Assembly (NCBI RefSeq): GCF_040105385.1
Contig: NZ_JBEDNQ010000002.1
Coordinates: 248,001 to 312,000 of the forward strand
DNA: 64,000 nt
Direction: 5' to 3'
From: Pseudonocardia nematodicida
GTDB taxonomy: Bacteria > Actinomycetota > Actinomycetes > Mycobacteriales > Pseudonocardiaceae
Position 1 is the first letter of the stretch. Every line of letters starts with the position of its first letter. Position numbers and translations under genes: made by a program. Under the pieces are notes generated by a model that did no database searches, was not told where the DNA came from, and was given only the letters and a program-made list of their open reading frames with translations. Shown piece by piece: positions 10,405 through 18,783 of this stretch.

Positions 10405-10430
10405 TTTTACCTTACGCATATAGTTAAAAA
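10405..10430. promoter_or_regulatory. AT-rich block with degenerate copy of the 17-bp operator
   Basis: Positions 10409-10425 read ACCTTACGCATATAGTT, matching 12 of 17 positions of the motif at 11237-11253. The copy is bracketed by TTTTTA and TAAAAA. It lies 86-114 bp upstream of the aldehyde dehydrogenase start in an otherwise very GC-rich region. It is a candidate promoter/operator for the long minus-strand operon. The match is imperfect. Confidence 0.5.
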
Positions 10431-10443
10431 CGTGTCAAGCGGC

Positions 10444-11196
10444 CTACCGGACCCCGCCACTGACCGGGACGGTGTGGCCGGTGACCATCGCGGCCGCCGG
10501 GGAGCACAGGTAGACCACCGAGGCCGCGACCTCCGCCGGCGTCGCCGCTCGGCCGATGAACTGGCTCCCGGCGACCTCCTCGGCGATCGCGTCCTGCGCG
10601 AACCACTGCTCGACCCGAGGCGTGAGCGTGATACCCGGGGCCACCGCGTTCACCCGGATCCCCTGGTCCGCGTACTGGCGCGCGGCATAACGGGTCAGGT
10701 GCGCGACACCGGCCTTGGCCGCGGCGTAAGCGGGCGAGGCGGTGAGCTGTGGACTGACCCCCGCGCTCGAGGACATGTTCACGATCACCCCGCCGCCACG
10801 CGCGACCATCGCCGGGATCTCGTGCTTCATCGCGAGCCAGGTCGAGGTCAGGGACAGACCGAGGATCGCGTTCCAGCTCTCCAGCGACGTGGTCGTCACC
10901 GTGCGCCCCAGTTCGCCGCGTCCCACGTTGTTGAGGGCCAGGTCGAGCCCGCCGAAGTCCGACACGATCCGGCGGACGGCATCGGCGACGTGCTGCTCGT
11001 CGGTCGCGTCGACGTGCAGGAACACCGCCCGACCGCCGAGACCGGCGAGCCGTCGCGCGGCCGCGGCACCGCCATCGGAGTCGATGTCGGCGACCACGAC
11101 ATCCGCGCCGGCGACCGCGAGGGCCTCCGCCGACGCGAGCCCGATCCCCGACGCCCCACCGGTCACCAGCGCGACCCGCCCGTGAAGCACACCCAT
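10444..11196 (-). CDS. Short-chain dehydrogenase/reductase
   Basis: A 250-residue classical SDR with TGGASGIG at residues 12-19, NNVG in place of NNAG, the Ser in NMSSSAG, and the YAAAK catalytic pair. The C-terminus GHTVPVSGGVR is typical of the FabG-like group. The ATG at 11196 fits the family N-terminus. It is divergent from the TetR gene, and the shared operator lies in between, so it is probably controlled by that regulator. Likely role: NAD(P)-dependent oxidation of a secondary alcohol or of a 3-hydroxyacyl intermediate. The substrate is not readable. Confidence 0.92.
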   Translation of the reverse strand: MGVLHGRVALVTGGASGIGLASAEALAVAGADVVVADIDSDGGAAAARRLAGLGGRAVFLHVDATDEQHVADAVRRIVSDFGGLDLALNNVGRGELGRTVTTTSLESWNAILGLSLTSTWLAMKHEIPAMVARGGGVIVNMSSSAGVSPQLTASPAYAAAKAGVAHLTRYAARQYADQGIRVNAVAPGITLTPRVEQWFAQDAIAEEVAGSQFIGRAATPAEVAASVVYLCSPAAAMVTGHTVPVSGGVR

Positions 11197-11233
11197 TCAG
11201 GACCTCCTCGTCCGTGGCCGAACCCGGCCGCAA

Positions 11234-11256
11234 CTCACCTTACGACAGTAGGTGAG
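11234..11256. promoter_or_regulatory. TetR-type operator between the SDR and tetR genes
   Basis: CTCACCT at 11234-11240 and AGGTGAG at 11250-11256 form perfect 7-bp inverted arms around a 9-bp core. Within it, 11237-11253 is identical (reverse complement) to the motif ACCTACTGTCGTAAGGT upstream of the acyl-CoA ligase gene. Size, symmetry and position between divergent genes fit a TetR-family dimer site with autoregulation. Confidence 0.78.
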
Positions 11257-11295
11257 CCTGCGTTCCGGTCGAGCCGAGTGCGCCATACTCGAGCC

Positions 11296-11913
11296 ATGCC
11301 ACGCCCCGCCCAGCCGCTGCTGAGCCCCGCGTCCATCGTCGCCGCCGCGCTGGCGATCATCGACGCGGAGGGACTCGAGGCGTTCAGCCTCAAACGGCTG
11401 GCTCGCGACATGGAGGTGCAGGCACCGTCGCTGTACCACCACTTCCCGGACAAGGCCTCCATCCTGGAGGAGGTCGCCCGGGCGATCGTGCTGGAGACCC
11501 CGCGACCGCGCCGGCGTGACCCCGAGGACTGGATCGAGTACCTGGTCACCCAGAGCCTGAACTTCCGGCGGACCGTGCTCCGGCACGCCAACGCGGCTCC
11601 GGTCCTGCTGCAGTTCATGCCGCGTGAGGTGCTCGCGCCGGTCTACGAGGTGTCGGCGCGACTCCTGGCGGACGCGGGAGTGCCCACCCACCTCCAGGTC
11701 CTGGTCCTCGACGCCCTGGACCGCTTCACCCTGGGAGCGGCGCTGACCGAGGCGATGAAGCGACCAGGGACGCGCCGGGAGATCTTCCCGCACGTCGACC
11801 CGGCGGAGGAGCCGGCGATGGCCCGGGCCATGGCGGCGAACCGACTGACCCCGGAGTCGTTGTGGGCGGAGTCGATCCGCACGTTCCTGCGCGGCATCGT
11901 CGACGTCGAGTGA
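11296..11913 (+). CDS. TetR-family transcriptional regulator
   Basis: A 205-residue regulator. The N-terminal helix-turn-helix reads FSLKRLARDMEVQAPSLYHH, followed by FPDKASIL as in TetR/AcrR proteins. The remaining roughly 140 residues are the helical ligand-binding and dimerisation domain. The ATG at 11296 gives the usual short arm before the first helix; the frame is open further upstream but runs into the divergent SDR gene. Two copies of the same palindrome flank this gene, so it probably represses itself, the SDR, and the ligase/alcohol dehydrogenase pair. The effector is presumably a pathway intermediate, perhaps a CoA ester. Confidence 0.92.
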   Translation: MPRPAQPLLSPASIVAAALAIIDAEGLEAFSLKRLARDMEVQAPSLYHHFPDKASILEEVARAIVLETPRPRRRDPEDWIEYLVTQSLNFRRTVLRHANAAPVLLQFMPREVLAPVYEVSARLLADAGVPTHLQVLVLDALDRFTLGAALTEAMKRPGTRREIFPHVDPAEEPAMARAMAANRLTPESLWAESIRTFLRGIVDVE

Positions 11914-11943
11914 ACCGGATCACCGACGTGCATTGACCCCGGT

Positions 11944-11962
11944 TACCTACTGTCGTAAGGTA
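11944..11962. promoter_or_regulatory. TetR-type operator upstream of the acyl-CoA ligase gene
   Basis: TACCT and AGGTA arms enclose ACTGTCGTA. The 17 bases 11945-11961 (ACCTACTGTCGTAAGGT) are identical to the reverse complement of 11237-11253. The site is 138 bp upstream of the ligase start codon and 31 bp after the tetR stop. Confidence 0.76.
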
Positions 11963-12099
11963 GCGCTCATTCTTCGCGTTCCCGATCGGGAACGCCCGTC
12001 ACCAGGTCGTCCCCGCACGCAGGAGTGCGGACGCCGGTCGCCCCTCCCGAACGTGTGAGGACGGCTCCGCGCTCTCCTGACCACCACCGGGAGAAGCGA

Positions 12100-13635
12100 A
12101 TGATCATCGACGGCGTCCGCTGGTGGGCGCGCAACAATCCGGATCGGACGGCGATCGTCTTCGACGGCGCCGACGAGGTCGACTACGCGACCCTCGACCG
12201 CTGGACCGACGGCGCCGCCCGTCGTCTCGCCGGGGCCGGCGTCCGGCCCGGTGACCGTGTCGGTTTCGTCGGCGCCAACAGCCTCGAGTGGATCGTCTCG
12301 GCGATCGGCGCGCTCAAGCTCGGCGCCGTGGCGGTGCCGTTCAACAACCGTTTCACCGCCGCGGAGTTCCGCTACCAGCTCGGCGACGCCGAGCCCGTCG
12401 CCGTGGTCGCGGACGGGCACGCCCGATCGACGATGGCCGACGCCGTCGGGGACGCCCCGATCGCGCTGCTGCCGATGGAGTCGTTCGCCGAGCAGCGCCC
12501 GCAGCCGGACTCCGCACCCGCCGATCCGCTGCCCCCGACCCCGGTCGCCCCCGACGACGTCGCGATCATCGTCTACACCTCCGGGACCACCTCGGAACCG
12601 AAGGGTGTCACGATCACCCACCGCGGGTTCGTCAGCTTCGTGACCGAGTTCGCGGTCACCGAGCCGGTGATGCGGCCCGGCGGCCGGATCATCTACGTGC
12701 TCTCGATGTCGGGCATGCCCGGACTGCCCTGGCACGTGCTGCACCCGCTCACCCGCGGGATGACCCTGTTCTACGAGCGCGGCTTCCACGCCGCGTCGAT
12801 GCTACGGCGGATCGCCGATCGGCGCATCGAGGTAGCCTGCGGCGTCCCACTGCTGTTCGAGCAGATGTCGGCGACCCCGGAGTTCGCCACCGCGGACCTG
12901 TCCTGCCTGCGGCTCGCGACGGTGGCAGGCGCCAGGGTCTCCCCGGACAACCTGCGGCAGTGGCTCGACAAGGGGGTCCTGCTCCGGCAGTCCTACGGCA
13001 TGACCGAGCTGCACGGACTGTCGTCGATGAACCCGGTCGACGAGGCCGTCGTGCACCCGGAGGCGATCGGGCGCGGCTCGGTGTTCACCCCGCACCGCGT
13101 CGTGCGTGACGACGGGAGCGAGTGCCGACCCGGCGAGGAGGGTGAGATCGTGGCCCGCGGACCGTCGATCACCCCCGGCTACTGGCGCAAGCCCGACGCG
13201 ACCGCCGCCGCCTGGCGCGACGGCTGGTTCCGCACCGGGGACCTCGGCGTGGCCGACGAGTCCGGGCTGATCCGCATGGTCGACCGGATGAAGGACCTCA
13301 TCATCTCCGGGGGCTACAACATCGCCCCGTCCGAGATCGAGAACGTGATCGCCGAGCTGCCCGGCGTCGACGAGGTGTGCGTGATCCCGGTCGACGACGC
13401 CCGCTTCGGCGAGACGCCGGCCGCGATCGTCCACGGTGACGCGGCGCCGGACGGCGCCGCCGTCGCCGCCCACTGCCGGACGTCGCTGGCCGGCTACAAG
13501 GTCCCCCGCTACGTGATCCACCACTCCGACCCGTTGCCCCGCACAGCCAGCGGGAAGATCGCCCGTCGCCTGGTCCGAGACCTGTACCCCGACGTTCCCG
13601 GCACCCATCCCCGAATCCGTGAGGAGTCCCGATGA
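12100..13635 (+). CDS. Acyl-CoA synthetase (AMP-forming)
   Basis: A 511-residue ANL-superfamily ligase that adenylates a carboxylic acid and transfers it to CoA. The phosphate-binding loop YTSGTTSEPKG is at residues 159-169, the hinge region GWFRTGDLG is downstream, and the adenylation Lys is K486 in TASGKIARR. The ATG at 12100 has GGGAGAAG as ribosome-binding site. The stop overlaps the next gene in an ATGA. It would activate the acid made by the alcohol and aldehyde dehydrogenases of the island. The acid could be alicyclic, a steroid side chain or a fatty acid; the sequence does not decide. Confidence 0.93.
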   Translation: MIIDGVRWWARNNPDRTAIVFDGADEVDYATLDRWTDGAARRLAGAGVRPGDRVGFVGANSLEWIVSAIGALKLGAVAVPFNNRFTAAEFRYQLGDAEPVAVVADGHARSTMADAVGDAPIALLPMESFAEQRPQPDSAPADPLPPTPVAPDDVAIIVYTSGTTSEPKGVTITHRGFVSFVTEFAVTEPVMRPGGRIIYVLSMSGMPGLPWHVLHPLTRGMTLFYERGFHAASMLRRIADRRIEVACGVPLLFEQMSATPEFATADLSCLRLATVAGARVSPDNLRQWLDKGVLLRQSYGMTELHGLSSMNPVDEAVVHPEAIGRGSVFTPHRVVRDDGSECRPGEEGEIVARGPSITPGYWRKPDATAAAWRDGWFRTGDLGVADESGLIRMVDRMKDLIISGGYNIAPSEIENVIAELPGVDEVCVIPVDDARFGETPAAIVHGDAAPDGAAVAAHCRTSLAGYKVPRYVIHHSDPLPRTASGKIARRLVRDLYPDVPGTHPRIREESR

Positions 13636-14747
13636 AGAGCAGAGCGGCCCTGTTGATGGAGGTCCCGGGGAAGTGGGAGGTCCACGAGGTGGACCTCGAC
13701 GAGCCCCGCGCGAACGAGGTCCTGCTCCACTACGCCGCGTCCGGTCTCTGCCACTCCGACGAACACCACGCCACCGGCGACAGCGGAACCCAGGTGCTCC
13801 CCTACTGCGGCGGGCACGAGGGGGCCGGCGTCGTGGAGGCCGTCGGGCCGGGTGTGACCACGTTGACGGTCGGTGACCATGTCGTCACCTCGTTCCTCCC
13901 GGGCTGCGGGCGTTGCCGCTGGTGTGCGAGCGGGATGCAGAACCTGTGCGACCTGGGGGCCCTCATCGGGCGCGGGGCCATGCTCGACGGCACGTTCCGC
14001 ATGCACCTCGGGGACCGCGACGTGTCCCAGGCCGCGTTCACGGGCACGTTCTCCCAGCGCAGCGTGGTCCCTGAGTTCTGCTGCATCCCGATCGGGCGCG
14101 ACATCCCGCTGATCGCGGCGGCCCTGGTCGGCTGCGGGGTACCGACCGGGTGGGGCGCGGCGGTGAATGCCGGCGGTGTCCGGCCCGGCGACGTCGTGAT
14201 CGTCATGGGGGTCGGCGGGCTCGGCGTCAACGCCGTGCAGGGCGCGTCGCACGCCGGGGCCGTCCGGGTGATCGCCGTGGACCCGTTGGCGAACCGGCGC
14301 GAGAGCGCGCTCTCGTTCGGCGCGACGGACGCGACCGCGTCGATGGAGGAGGCCACCGAGCTCGCCCGGTCGCTGACCAACGGGCAGGGAGCGGACGTCG
14401 CCGTCGTCACCACCAGCACGCTGCAGGGCTCCTACATCGCCGAGGCCTTCGACGCCGTACGCAAGAACGGCACCGTCGTGGCCGTCGCCGTGCCCGGGAG
14501 GAACGCCGGACAGATCCCGCTCGACCTCACCCAGCTACCGATGTACCAGAAGCGGATCCAGGGCTGCCTCTACGGCTCGTGGTCACCGACGCAGGCCGTC
14601 CCCGCGCTGCTCGACCTCTACCGCGCGGGCGCCCTCAAGCTCGACGAGCTCGTCAGCCGCACCTTCACCCTCGACGAGATCAACGACGGGTACGCCGCGA
14701 TGTACGACGGCAGCACCCTGCGCAGCGTCATCGTGCACGACTCCTGA
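13632..14747 (+). CDS. Zinc alcohol dehydrogenase, NDMA-dependent (mycofactocin-linked) type
   Basis: A 371-residue MDR-family dehydrogenase. Catalytic zinc ligands are C40, H62 with E63, and C168; the structural zinc lobe uses C92, C95, C98 and C106. The Rossmann motif is GVGGLGVNAVQG. The layout and GLCHSDEHH segment resemble the actinobacterial NDMA-dependent alcohol dehydrogenases, which hold NAD tightly and pass electrons to mycofactocin. That subclass call is from memory of the family and less sure than the fold. The ATGA overlap with the ligase gene indicates translational coupling. Expected role: oxidation of a primary alcohol or hydroxy acid in the pathway. Confidence 0.9.
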   Translation: MKSRAALLMEVPGKWEVHEVDLDEPRANEVLLHYAASGLCHSDEHHATGDSGTQVLPYCGGHEGAGVVEAVGPGVTTLTVGDHVVTSFLPGCGRCRWCASGMQNLCDLGALIGRGAMLDGTFRMHLGDRDVSQAAFTGTFSQRSVVPEFCCIPIGRDIPLIAAALVGCGVPTGWGAAVNAGGVRPGDVVIVMGVGGLGVNAVQGASHAGAVRVIAVDPLANRRESALSFGATDATASMEEATELARSLTNGQGADVAVVTTSTLQGSYIAEAFDAVRKNGTVVAVAVPGRNAGQIPLDLTQLPMYQKRIQGCLYGSWSPTQAVPALLDLYRAGALKLDELVSRTFTLDEINDGYAAMYDGSTLRSVIVHDS

Positions 14748-14759
14748 CCAGCAGCGCCG

Positions 14760-14790
14760 GCGGGCGTCCCCGGCTATCCGGGACGCCCGC
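14760..14790. terminator. Bidirectional hairpin between convergent genes
   Basis: GCGGGCGTCCC and GGGACGCCCGC pair around an inner CGG/CCG and a CTAT loop, with one bulged C. The hairpin fills the 43-bp gap between the alcohol dehydrogenase (plus) and the second acyl-CoA ligase (minus). Confidence 0.8.
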
Positions 14791-16314
14791 TCAGCGCACT
14801 CTCGGGAACCGGTCGGGGGCGTCGGCGTAGACCGCGCGCAGATCCCTCTTGGCGATCTTCCCGCTGGCCATCCGCGGGAGCGGTCCACCGTGGGCGATGA
14901 CGTAGCGCGGGACCTTGTAGTCGGCGAGCCGCTCGTTGCAGAAGGCCACCACCGACGACGGTTCGAACGTGTCCGCGGCATGCACGACCGCGGCCGAGGT
15001 CTCGCCGAACTTGGCGTCCGGAACGGGCACGACGGCGACCTCCACCACGCCGGGGACCTGCGCGATCACCGTCTCGAGCTCGGCCGGAGAGATCTTCAGC
15101 CCGCCTGAGTTGATCATCTCCCCCATCCGGTCCACGTAGGTGAGCAGGCCCTCCTCGTCCAGCGTTCCGAGGTCGCCGGAGTGCAGCCAGCCGCCACGCA
15201 ACGCCTGCGCCGTGGCCTGCTCGTTGCGCCAGTAGCCGGGGAACATGCCGGGTCCGCGCATGAGGATCTCGCCGACCTCACCCGGCGCGCAGTCGCGCCC
15301 GTCGGGGTCGACGACCCGGATCCGGGTGAACGGCCCTCCCGCGCCGCACTTGTCCGGATGCCGTCGCGCACCGTCCGCCGACATCGCGGTGGCCGTACCG
15401 CCGATCTCGGTCTGCCCGTACAGCTGCCGCAGGGCGACCCCCCGGGGCCGCCACGTCTCCAGCAACGGCACCGGTACCCGGGCACCGCCGACCCAGGCGG
15501 TCGTGAGGTGGCCCAGCCGTACCCGGTCGAACCCCGGCACCCGGGCTATCTGCTCGAACAGGATGGGCGGTCCGGTGAAGGTGGTGATCCGGGCCGACTC
15601 CAGCACCTCGAGAGCGCGGGGCGGGTCGAACCCGGGCTGCAGGAACATCGTGCCGCCCTGCACCAGGGTGCGGGACAGCCCCCAGACGATGCCGGCCGCG
15701 GTGAACATCGGCAGCACCAGCAGCACGCGGAAGTCCCCGGGTGCCACGGACTCGGCCAGCGACCACTCGTGCATGGCCCCGGCGAGGGAGCGGTGGGTGA
15801 AGACGACGCCCTTGGGGGTGCCGGTGGTTCCACTGGTGAAGACGATGGAGGTGGGGTCCTCGGGGTCGGTGTCGACCGCGACGGCCGGGGGGTGGGCACG
15901 GCCGCGCGCGGTCGACACGACGTCGTCGAGTCCCAGTGGGACGAACGACGTCCCGGAACTCCCGACCTCGTCCAGCAGCGGCAGATGGCTCGGGTCGCCG
16001 AACACCACGGCCGGTTCGCACAGCTGCACCAGCGCACCGAGTTCGGTCGCGCGGAAACGCTGGTTGAACCCGCAGACGACGGCCCCGACCTTCCAGGCCG
16101 CGACCGCCGCGACGCACCACTCGAGGCTGTTGGCCCCGACGATGCCCACCCGGTCGCCGCGGGTCACGCCACGCCCGACCAGGGCCGCGGCGACGCCGTC
16201 GGCCCAGGTGTCGAGCTCGGCATAGGTCACGACGTCACCGTCGAGGTCGATGGCGGGGTGGTCCGGGACCGTTCGGACCCACCAGGCCAAGGCGTCGACG
16301 ACGGTACCGCTCAC
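14791..16314 (-). CDS. Acyl-CoA synthetase (AMP-forming), second copy
   Basis: A 507-residue ANL ligase with the P-loop FTSGTTGTPKG, the hinge GWLHSGDLG and the C-terminal Lys in MASGKIAKR. It starts at a GTG with a GGAGG ribosome-binding site and is the last gene of a three-gene set with an aldehyde dehydrogenase (43 bp upstream) and a mycofactocin-type SDR. It is clearly a separate paralogue from the ligase at 12100; its central region differs throughout. Two ligases suggest two acids are activated along the route, for instance a ring-opening product and a side-chain acid. Confidence 0.92.
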   Translation of the reverse strand: MSGTVVDALAWWVRTVPDHPAIDLDGDVVTYAELDTWADGVAAALVGRGVTRGDRVGIVGANSLEWCVAAVAAWKVGAVVCGFNQRFRATELGALVQLCEPAVVFGDPSHLPLLDEVGSSGTSFVPLGLDDVVSTARGRAHPPAVAVDTDPEDPTSIVFTSGTTGTPKGVVFTHRSLAGAMHEWSLAESVAPGDFRVLLVLPMFTAAGIVWGLSRTLVQGGTMFLQPGFDPPRALEVLESARITTFTGPPILFEQIARVPGFDRVRLGHLTTAWVGGARVPVPLLETWRPRGVALRQLYGQTEIGGTATAMSADGARRHPDKCGAGGPFTRIRVVDPDGRDCAPGEVGEILMRGPGMFPGYWRNEQATAQALRGGWLHSGDLGTLDEEGLLTYVDRMGEMINSGGLKISPAELETVIAQVPGVVEVAVVPVPDAKFGETSAAVVHAADTFEPSSVVAFCNERLADYKVPRYVIAHGGPLPRMASGKIAKRDLRAVYADAPDRFPRVR

Positions 16315-16357
16315 GAAGGACCTCCGATGGGGGCGTGGTGGGAGCAGGAGGCGCAGG

Positions 16358-17809
16358 TCAGGAGAACAGCGACGCCATGTCCGCGGTGAGGTTGACGGTC
16401 TTCAGCTCGTAGTAGGACTCGATCGCCTCGGCACCGGTGTCGCGGCCGACGCCGGAGCACTTGACCCCGCCGAACGGCGCCTCGGTGTTGTAGGTGAACG
16501 AGTTGACGCTGAACGTGCCGGTCCGGACCCGCCGGGCGACGTCGGCCGCGCGCTGCGGATCGGTGGTGAACACCGCACCGTGCAGTCCGTACTCCGAGTC
16601 GTTGGCGATGGCGATCGCCTCGTCGACGGTGTCGTAGCGGATCACGGAGGCGACGGGGCCGAAGATCTCCTCCTGCGCGATCCGCATCCCGTTCTCGACG
16701 CCGGTGAAGACCGTCGGCTGGATGTAGGCCCCCCTCTCGAGGCCGTCGGGCACCCCGCCGCCGGTGGCCACGGACGCGCCCTCGGACCGGCCGGTGGCGA
16801 CATAGCCCAGCACCCGGTCCTGCTGACGCTTCGACACCAGCGGACCCATCGTCGTCGTCGGGTCGGTGGGGTCGCCGACCACGAACGACTCCGCGGTCGC
16901 CACCAGCGCCGCGACGACCTCGTCGTGCCGGGCGGCCGGCACGAGCACCCGGCTGTAGGCCGCGCAGACCTGGCCGGTGTTGTAGAACGATCCGGTCGCC
17001 AGCGCGGACATGGTGGTCTCGAGATCGGCGTCGTCGAGCACGATCGCCGCGGACTTGCCGCCGAGCTCGAGCTGCAGGCGCTTGAAGCTCCCACCGCACT
17101 CGGTTCCGATCTGCCGGCCGGCCGCGGTCGAGCCGGTGAAGCTGACCTTGTCGACGCCCGGATGCGCGACCAGTGCCCGCCCGGCGTCCCGGTCGCCCGT
17201 GACGAAGTTGACGACGCCGGGCGGCACGCCGGCCTCGGCCAGGGCCTCGGCGACGTAGTAGCCGTCCAGCGGTGTCTCGGGGGCCGGCTTGTAGACCACG
17301 CTGCAGCCGGCCACCAGCGCCGGCCAGATCTTCGAGACCGCCATGTTGAACGGCCCGTTCCAGGGTGCGATGGAGGCGACGACCCCGACCGGCTCCTTCA
17401 CGACCGCGGCCGGGCCGTACATCGTCTGCCGTACCTCGGACAGCGGGCTCTGCCGCGCCACGCCGAGGAAGTACTTGCCGACGCTGAGCGCGCCCGGGAT
17501 CTGCATCGCGGCGAACGAGCTCGGCAGCCCCATCTCGGCGGTCACCAGACGGGAGATCTCGTCGAGCTTCGGTTCCAGCAGCGCGAGCGCGCGCTCGAGC
17601 ACGTCGGCACGCTCGGCGACCGGCATGAGCCGCCACACCCCCTCGTCGAACGACCGGCGCGCCGCGCGCACCGCGGCGTCGACGTCGTCGGCGTTCGCAT
17701 CGGGAGCTGCCCCGATCACCTCGCCGGTCGCGGGCGAGACCACGGGGATGCGGTCCGGCGAGCCGGAGGTACGCCACTCGCCGTCGATCAGCAGTTCGTC
17801 TCGGTTCAC
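16358..17809 (-). CDS. NAD-dependent aldehyde dehydrogenase, second copy
   Basis: A 483-residue ALDH with catalytic Cys in NTGQVCAAYSR, Glu in LELGGKSAA and the cofactor loop FTGSTAAGR. GTG start with AAGGGATC upstream. It follows the SDR gene by 10 bp and precedes the ligase gene, so the trio encodes alcohol to aldehyde to acid to CoA ester, or equivalent steps on different intermediates. The sequence resembles betaine-aldehyde/vanillin-type ALDHs of actinobacteria; specificity cannot be stated. Confidence 0.93.
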   Translation of the reverse strand: MNRDELLIDGEWRTSGSPDRIPVVSPATGEVIGAAPDANADDVDAAVRAARRSFDEGVWRLMPVAERADVLERALALLEPKLDEISRLVTAEMGLPSSFAAMQIPGALSVGKYFLGVARQSPLSEVRQTMYGPAAVVKEPVGVVASIAPWNGPFNMAVSKIWPALVAGCSVVYKPAPETPLDGYYVAEALAEAGVPPGVVNFVTGDRDAGRALVAHPGVDKVSFTGSTAAGRQIGTECGGSFKRLQLELGGKSAAIVLDDADLETTMSALATGSFYNTGQVCAAYSRVLVPAARHDEVVAALVATAESFVVGDPTDPTTTMGPLVSKRQQDRVLGYVATGRSEGASVATGGGVPDGLERGAYIQPTVFTGVENGMRIAQEEIFGPVASVIRYDTVDEAIAIANDSEYGLHGAVFTTDPQRAADVARRVRTGTFSVNSFTYNTEAPFGGVKCSGVGRDTGAEAIESYYELKTVNLTADMASLFS

Positions 17810-17819
17810 GACGATCCCT

Positions 17820-18644
17820 TCAGCGGTTGAGGTAGCCGGCGTCGACCGGGAAGGTCACGCCGGTGACGTAACGCCCCTCGTCGGAGGCGAGGTAGACGAT
17901 CGCGTTGCTGATGTCGACCGGCTCGACGAGCTGCACCGGCATCGGGTTCTGGTAGTTCGGGCTGCCGGCGATCTCGGGGAACTCCTCGACGAAGGCGCCG
18001 TACTGCTCGTTGACGACCATCGGGGTGTTCACGCCGGTGGGATGCACCGTGTTGACACGGATCGAGTGCGTCGCCAGCTGGGAGGCGTAGAGCCGCATCA
18101 GGCCGACGACGCCGTGCTTGGCCGCGGAGTACGCCGCCTGCCCGGGCAGGGTGTTCAGTCCGATGCCGGACAGGCCCGCGGCCGAGCTCGTGATCAGGAC
18201 CGAGCCGCCCCGCCCACGTTCGATCATCGACGGCAGACAGACCTCCATCGTGTGCCACACACCGGTGAGCATGGTGTCGATCCCGTCGGACCAGGCCTGG
18301 TGCTGCGCACCCTCGTTGATCACCGGCATGATCCCGGCGTTCGGCAGGACCGTGTCGACGTGCCCGAACTCCTGTACTCCCGCGTCGTGGGCGGCCTGCA
18401 GGGCGGCGCGGTCGCGCACGTCGGCGACCCGGGCCACGATGCGGCCGCCGACCGCCTCGACGAGTGCGACGGTCTCGTCCAGGTCCTCCTTGGTGGCCAT
18501 CGGGTAGAACACCGTCGGCACCTGTTCGCAGATGTCGACCGCGACCACCGCCGCGCCCTCCTCCGCGAACCGGACGGCGTGCGACCGGCCCTGCCCGCGC
18601 GCTGCCCCGGTGATGAACACGACCTTGCCGTCGAGACGCCCCAT
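17820..18644 (-). CDS. Mycofactocin-coupled SDR-family oxidoreductase
   Basis: A 274-residue SDR. The cofactor loop reads TGAARGQGRSHAV from residue 12, the form typical of the mycofactocin-coupled subfamily that includes carveol dehydrogenase-like enzymes. Between the second strand (VVAVDIC) and DETVALVEA there is the extra loop found in that subfamily. NAG, the Ser of TSSAAG and YSAAKHG are all present. The ATG is preceded by GGAGGAG. Members hold NAD that does not exchange freely and reoxidise it through mycofactocin. Function here is probably oxidation of a cyclic alcohol. The subfamily call comes from motif recognition and would need a profile search to confirm. Confidence 0.87.
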   Translation of the reverse strand: MGRLDGKVVFITGAARGQGRSHAVRFAEEGAAVVAVDICEQVPTVFYPMATKEDLDETVALVEAVGGRIVARVADVRDRAALQAAHDAGVQEFGHVDTVLPNAGIMPVINEGAQHQAWSDGIDTMLTGVWHTMEVCLPSMIERGRGGSVLITSSAAGLSGIGLNTLPGQAAYSAAKHGVVGLMRLYASQLATHSIRVNTVHPTGVNTPMVVNEQYGAFVEEFPEIAGSPNYQNPMPVQLVEPVDISNAIVYLASDEGRYVTGVTFPVDAGYLNR

Positions 18645-18730
18645 GCCGATGCTCCTCCGATGGTCGAGCGGCCGGGCCGGAGCACTCGCGCACAGCCCCG
18701 TCCCCGCGAACGATCGGACCCTATGGGCGT

Positions 18731-18743
18731 TAGGTAGGCGTGT
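18731..18743 (-). promoter_or_regulatory. Possible regulator half-site upstream of the SDR operon
   Basis: On the minus strand this reads ACACGCCTACCTA. The region between the LysR gene and the acyl-CoA dehydrogenase gene contains the related ACACCTACGCGTGT. It lies 87 bp upstream of the SDR start. The similarity is short and the assignment tentative. Confidence 0.3.
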
Positions 18744-18747
18744 CCAC

Positions 18748-18783
18748 GATCACATCGGTGATCTACGGATGACCGATGTGGTC
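18748..18783 (-). terminator. Long hairpin after the lysR gene
   Basis: CACATCGGT (18751-18759) and ACCGATGTG (18772-18780) pair perfectly across a 12-base loop; two further pairs extend the stem outward past one mismatch. It begins at the lysR stop codon and lies upstream of the SDR operon, so it probably ends lysR transcription. Confidence 0.65.

Noticed and set aside
10405..10430. AT-rich block considered as an attachment or insertion scar
   Set aside because: No integrase, tRNA gene or flanking direct repeat is nearby, and a promoter/operator explanation is sufficient.
10348..11295. Long N-terminal extension of the TetR gene
   Set aside because: The extension runs antisense to the SDR gene and over the operator; the ATG at 11296 gives the family start.
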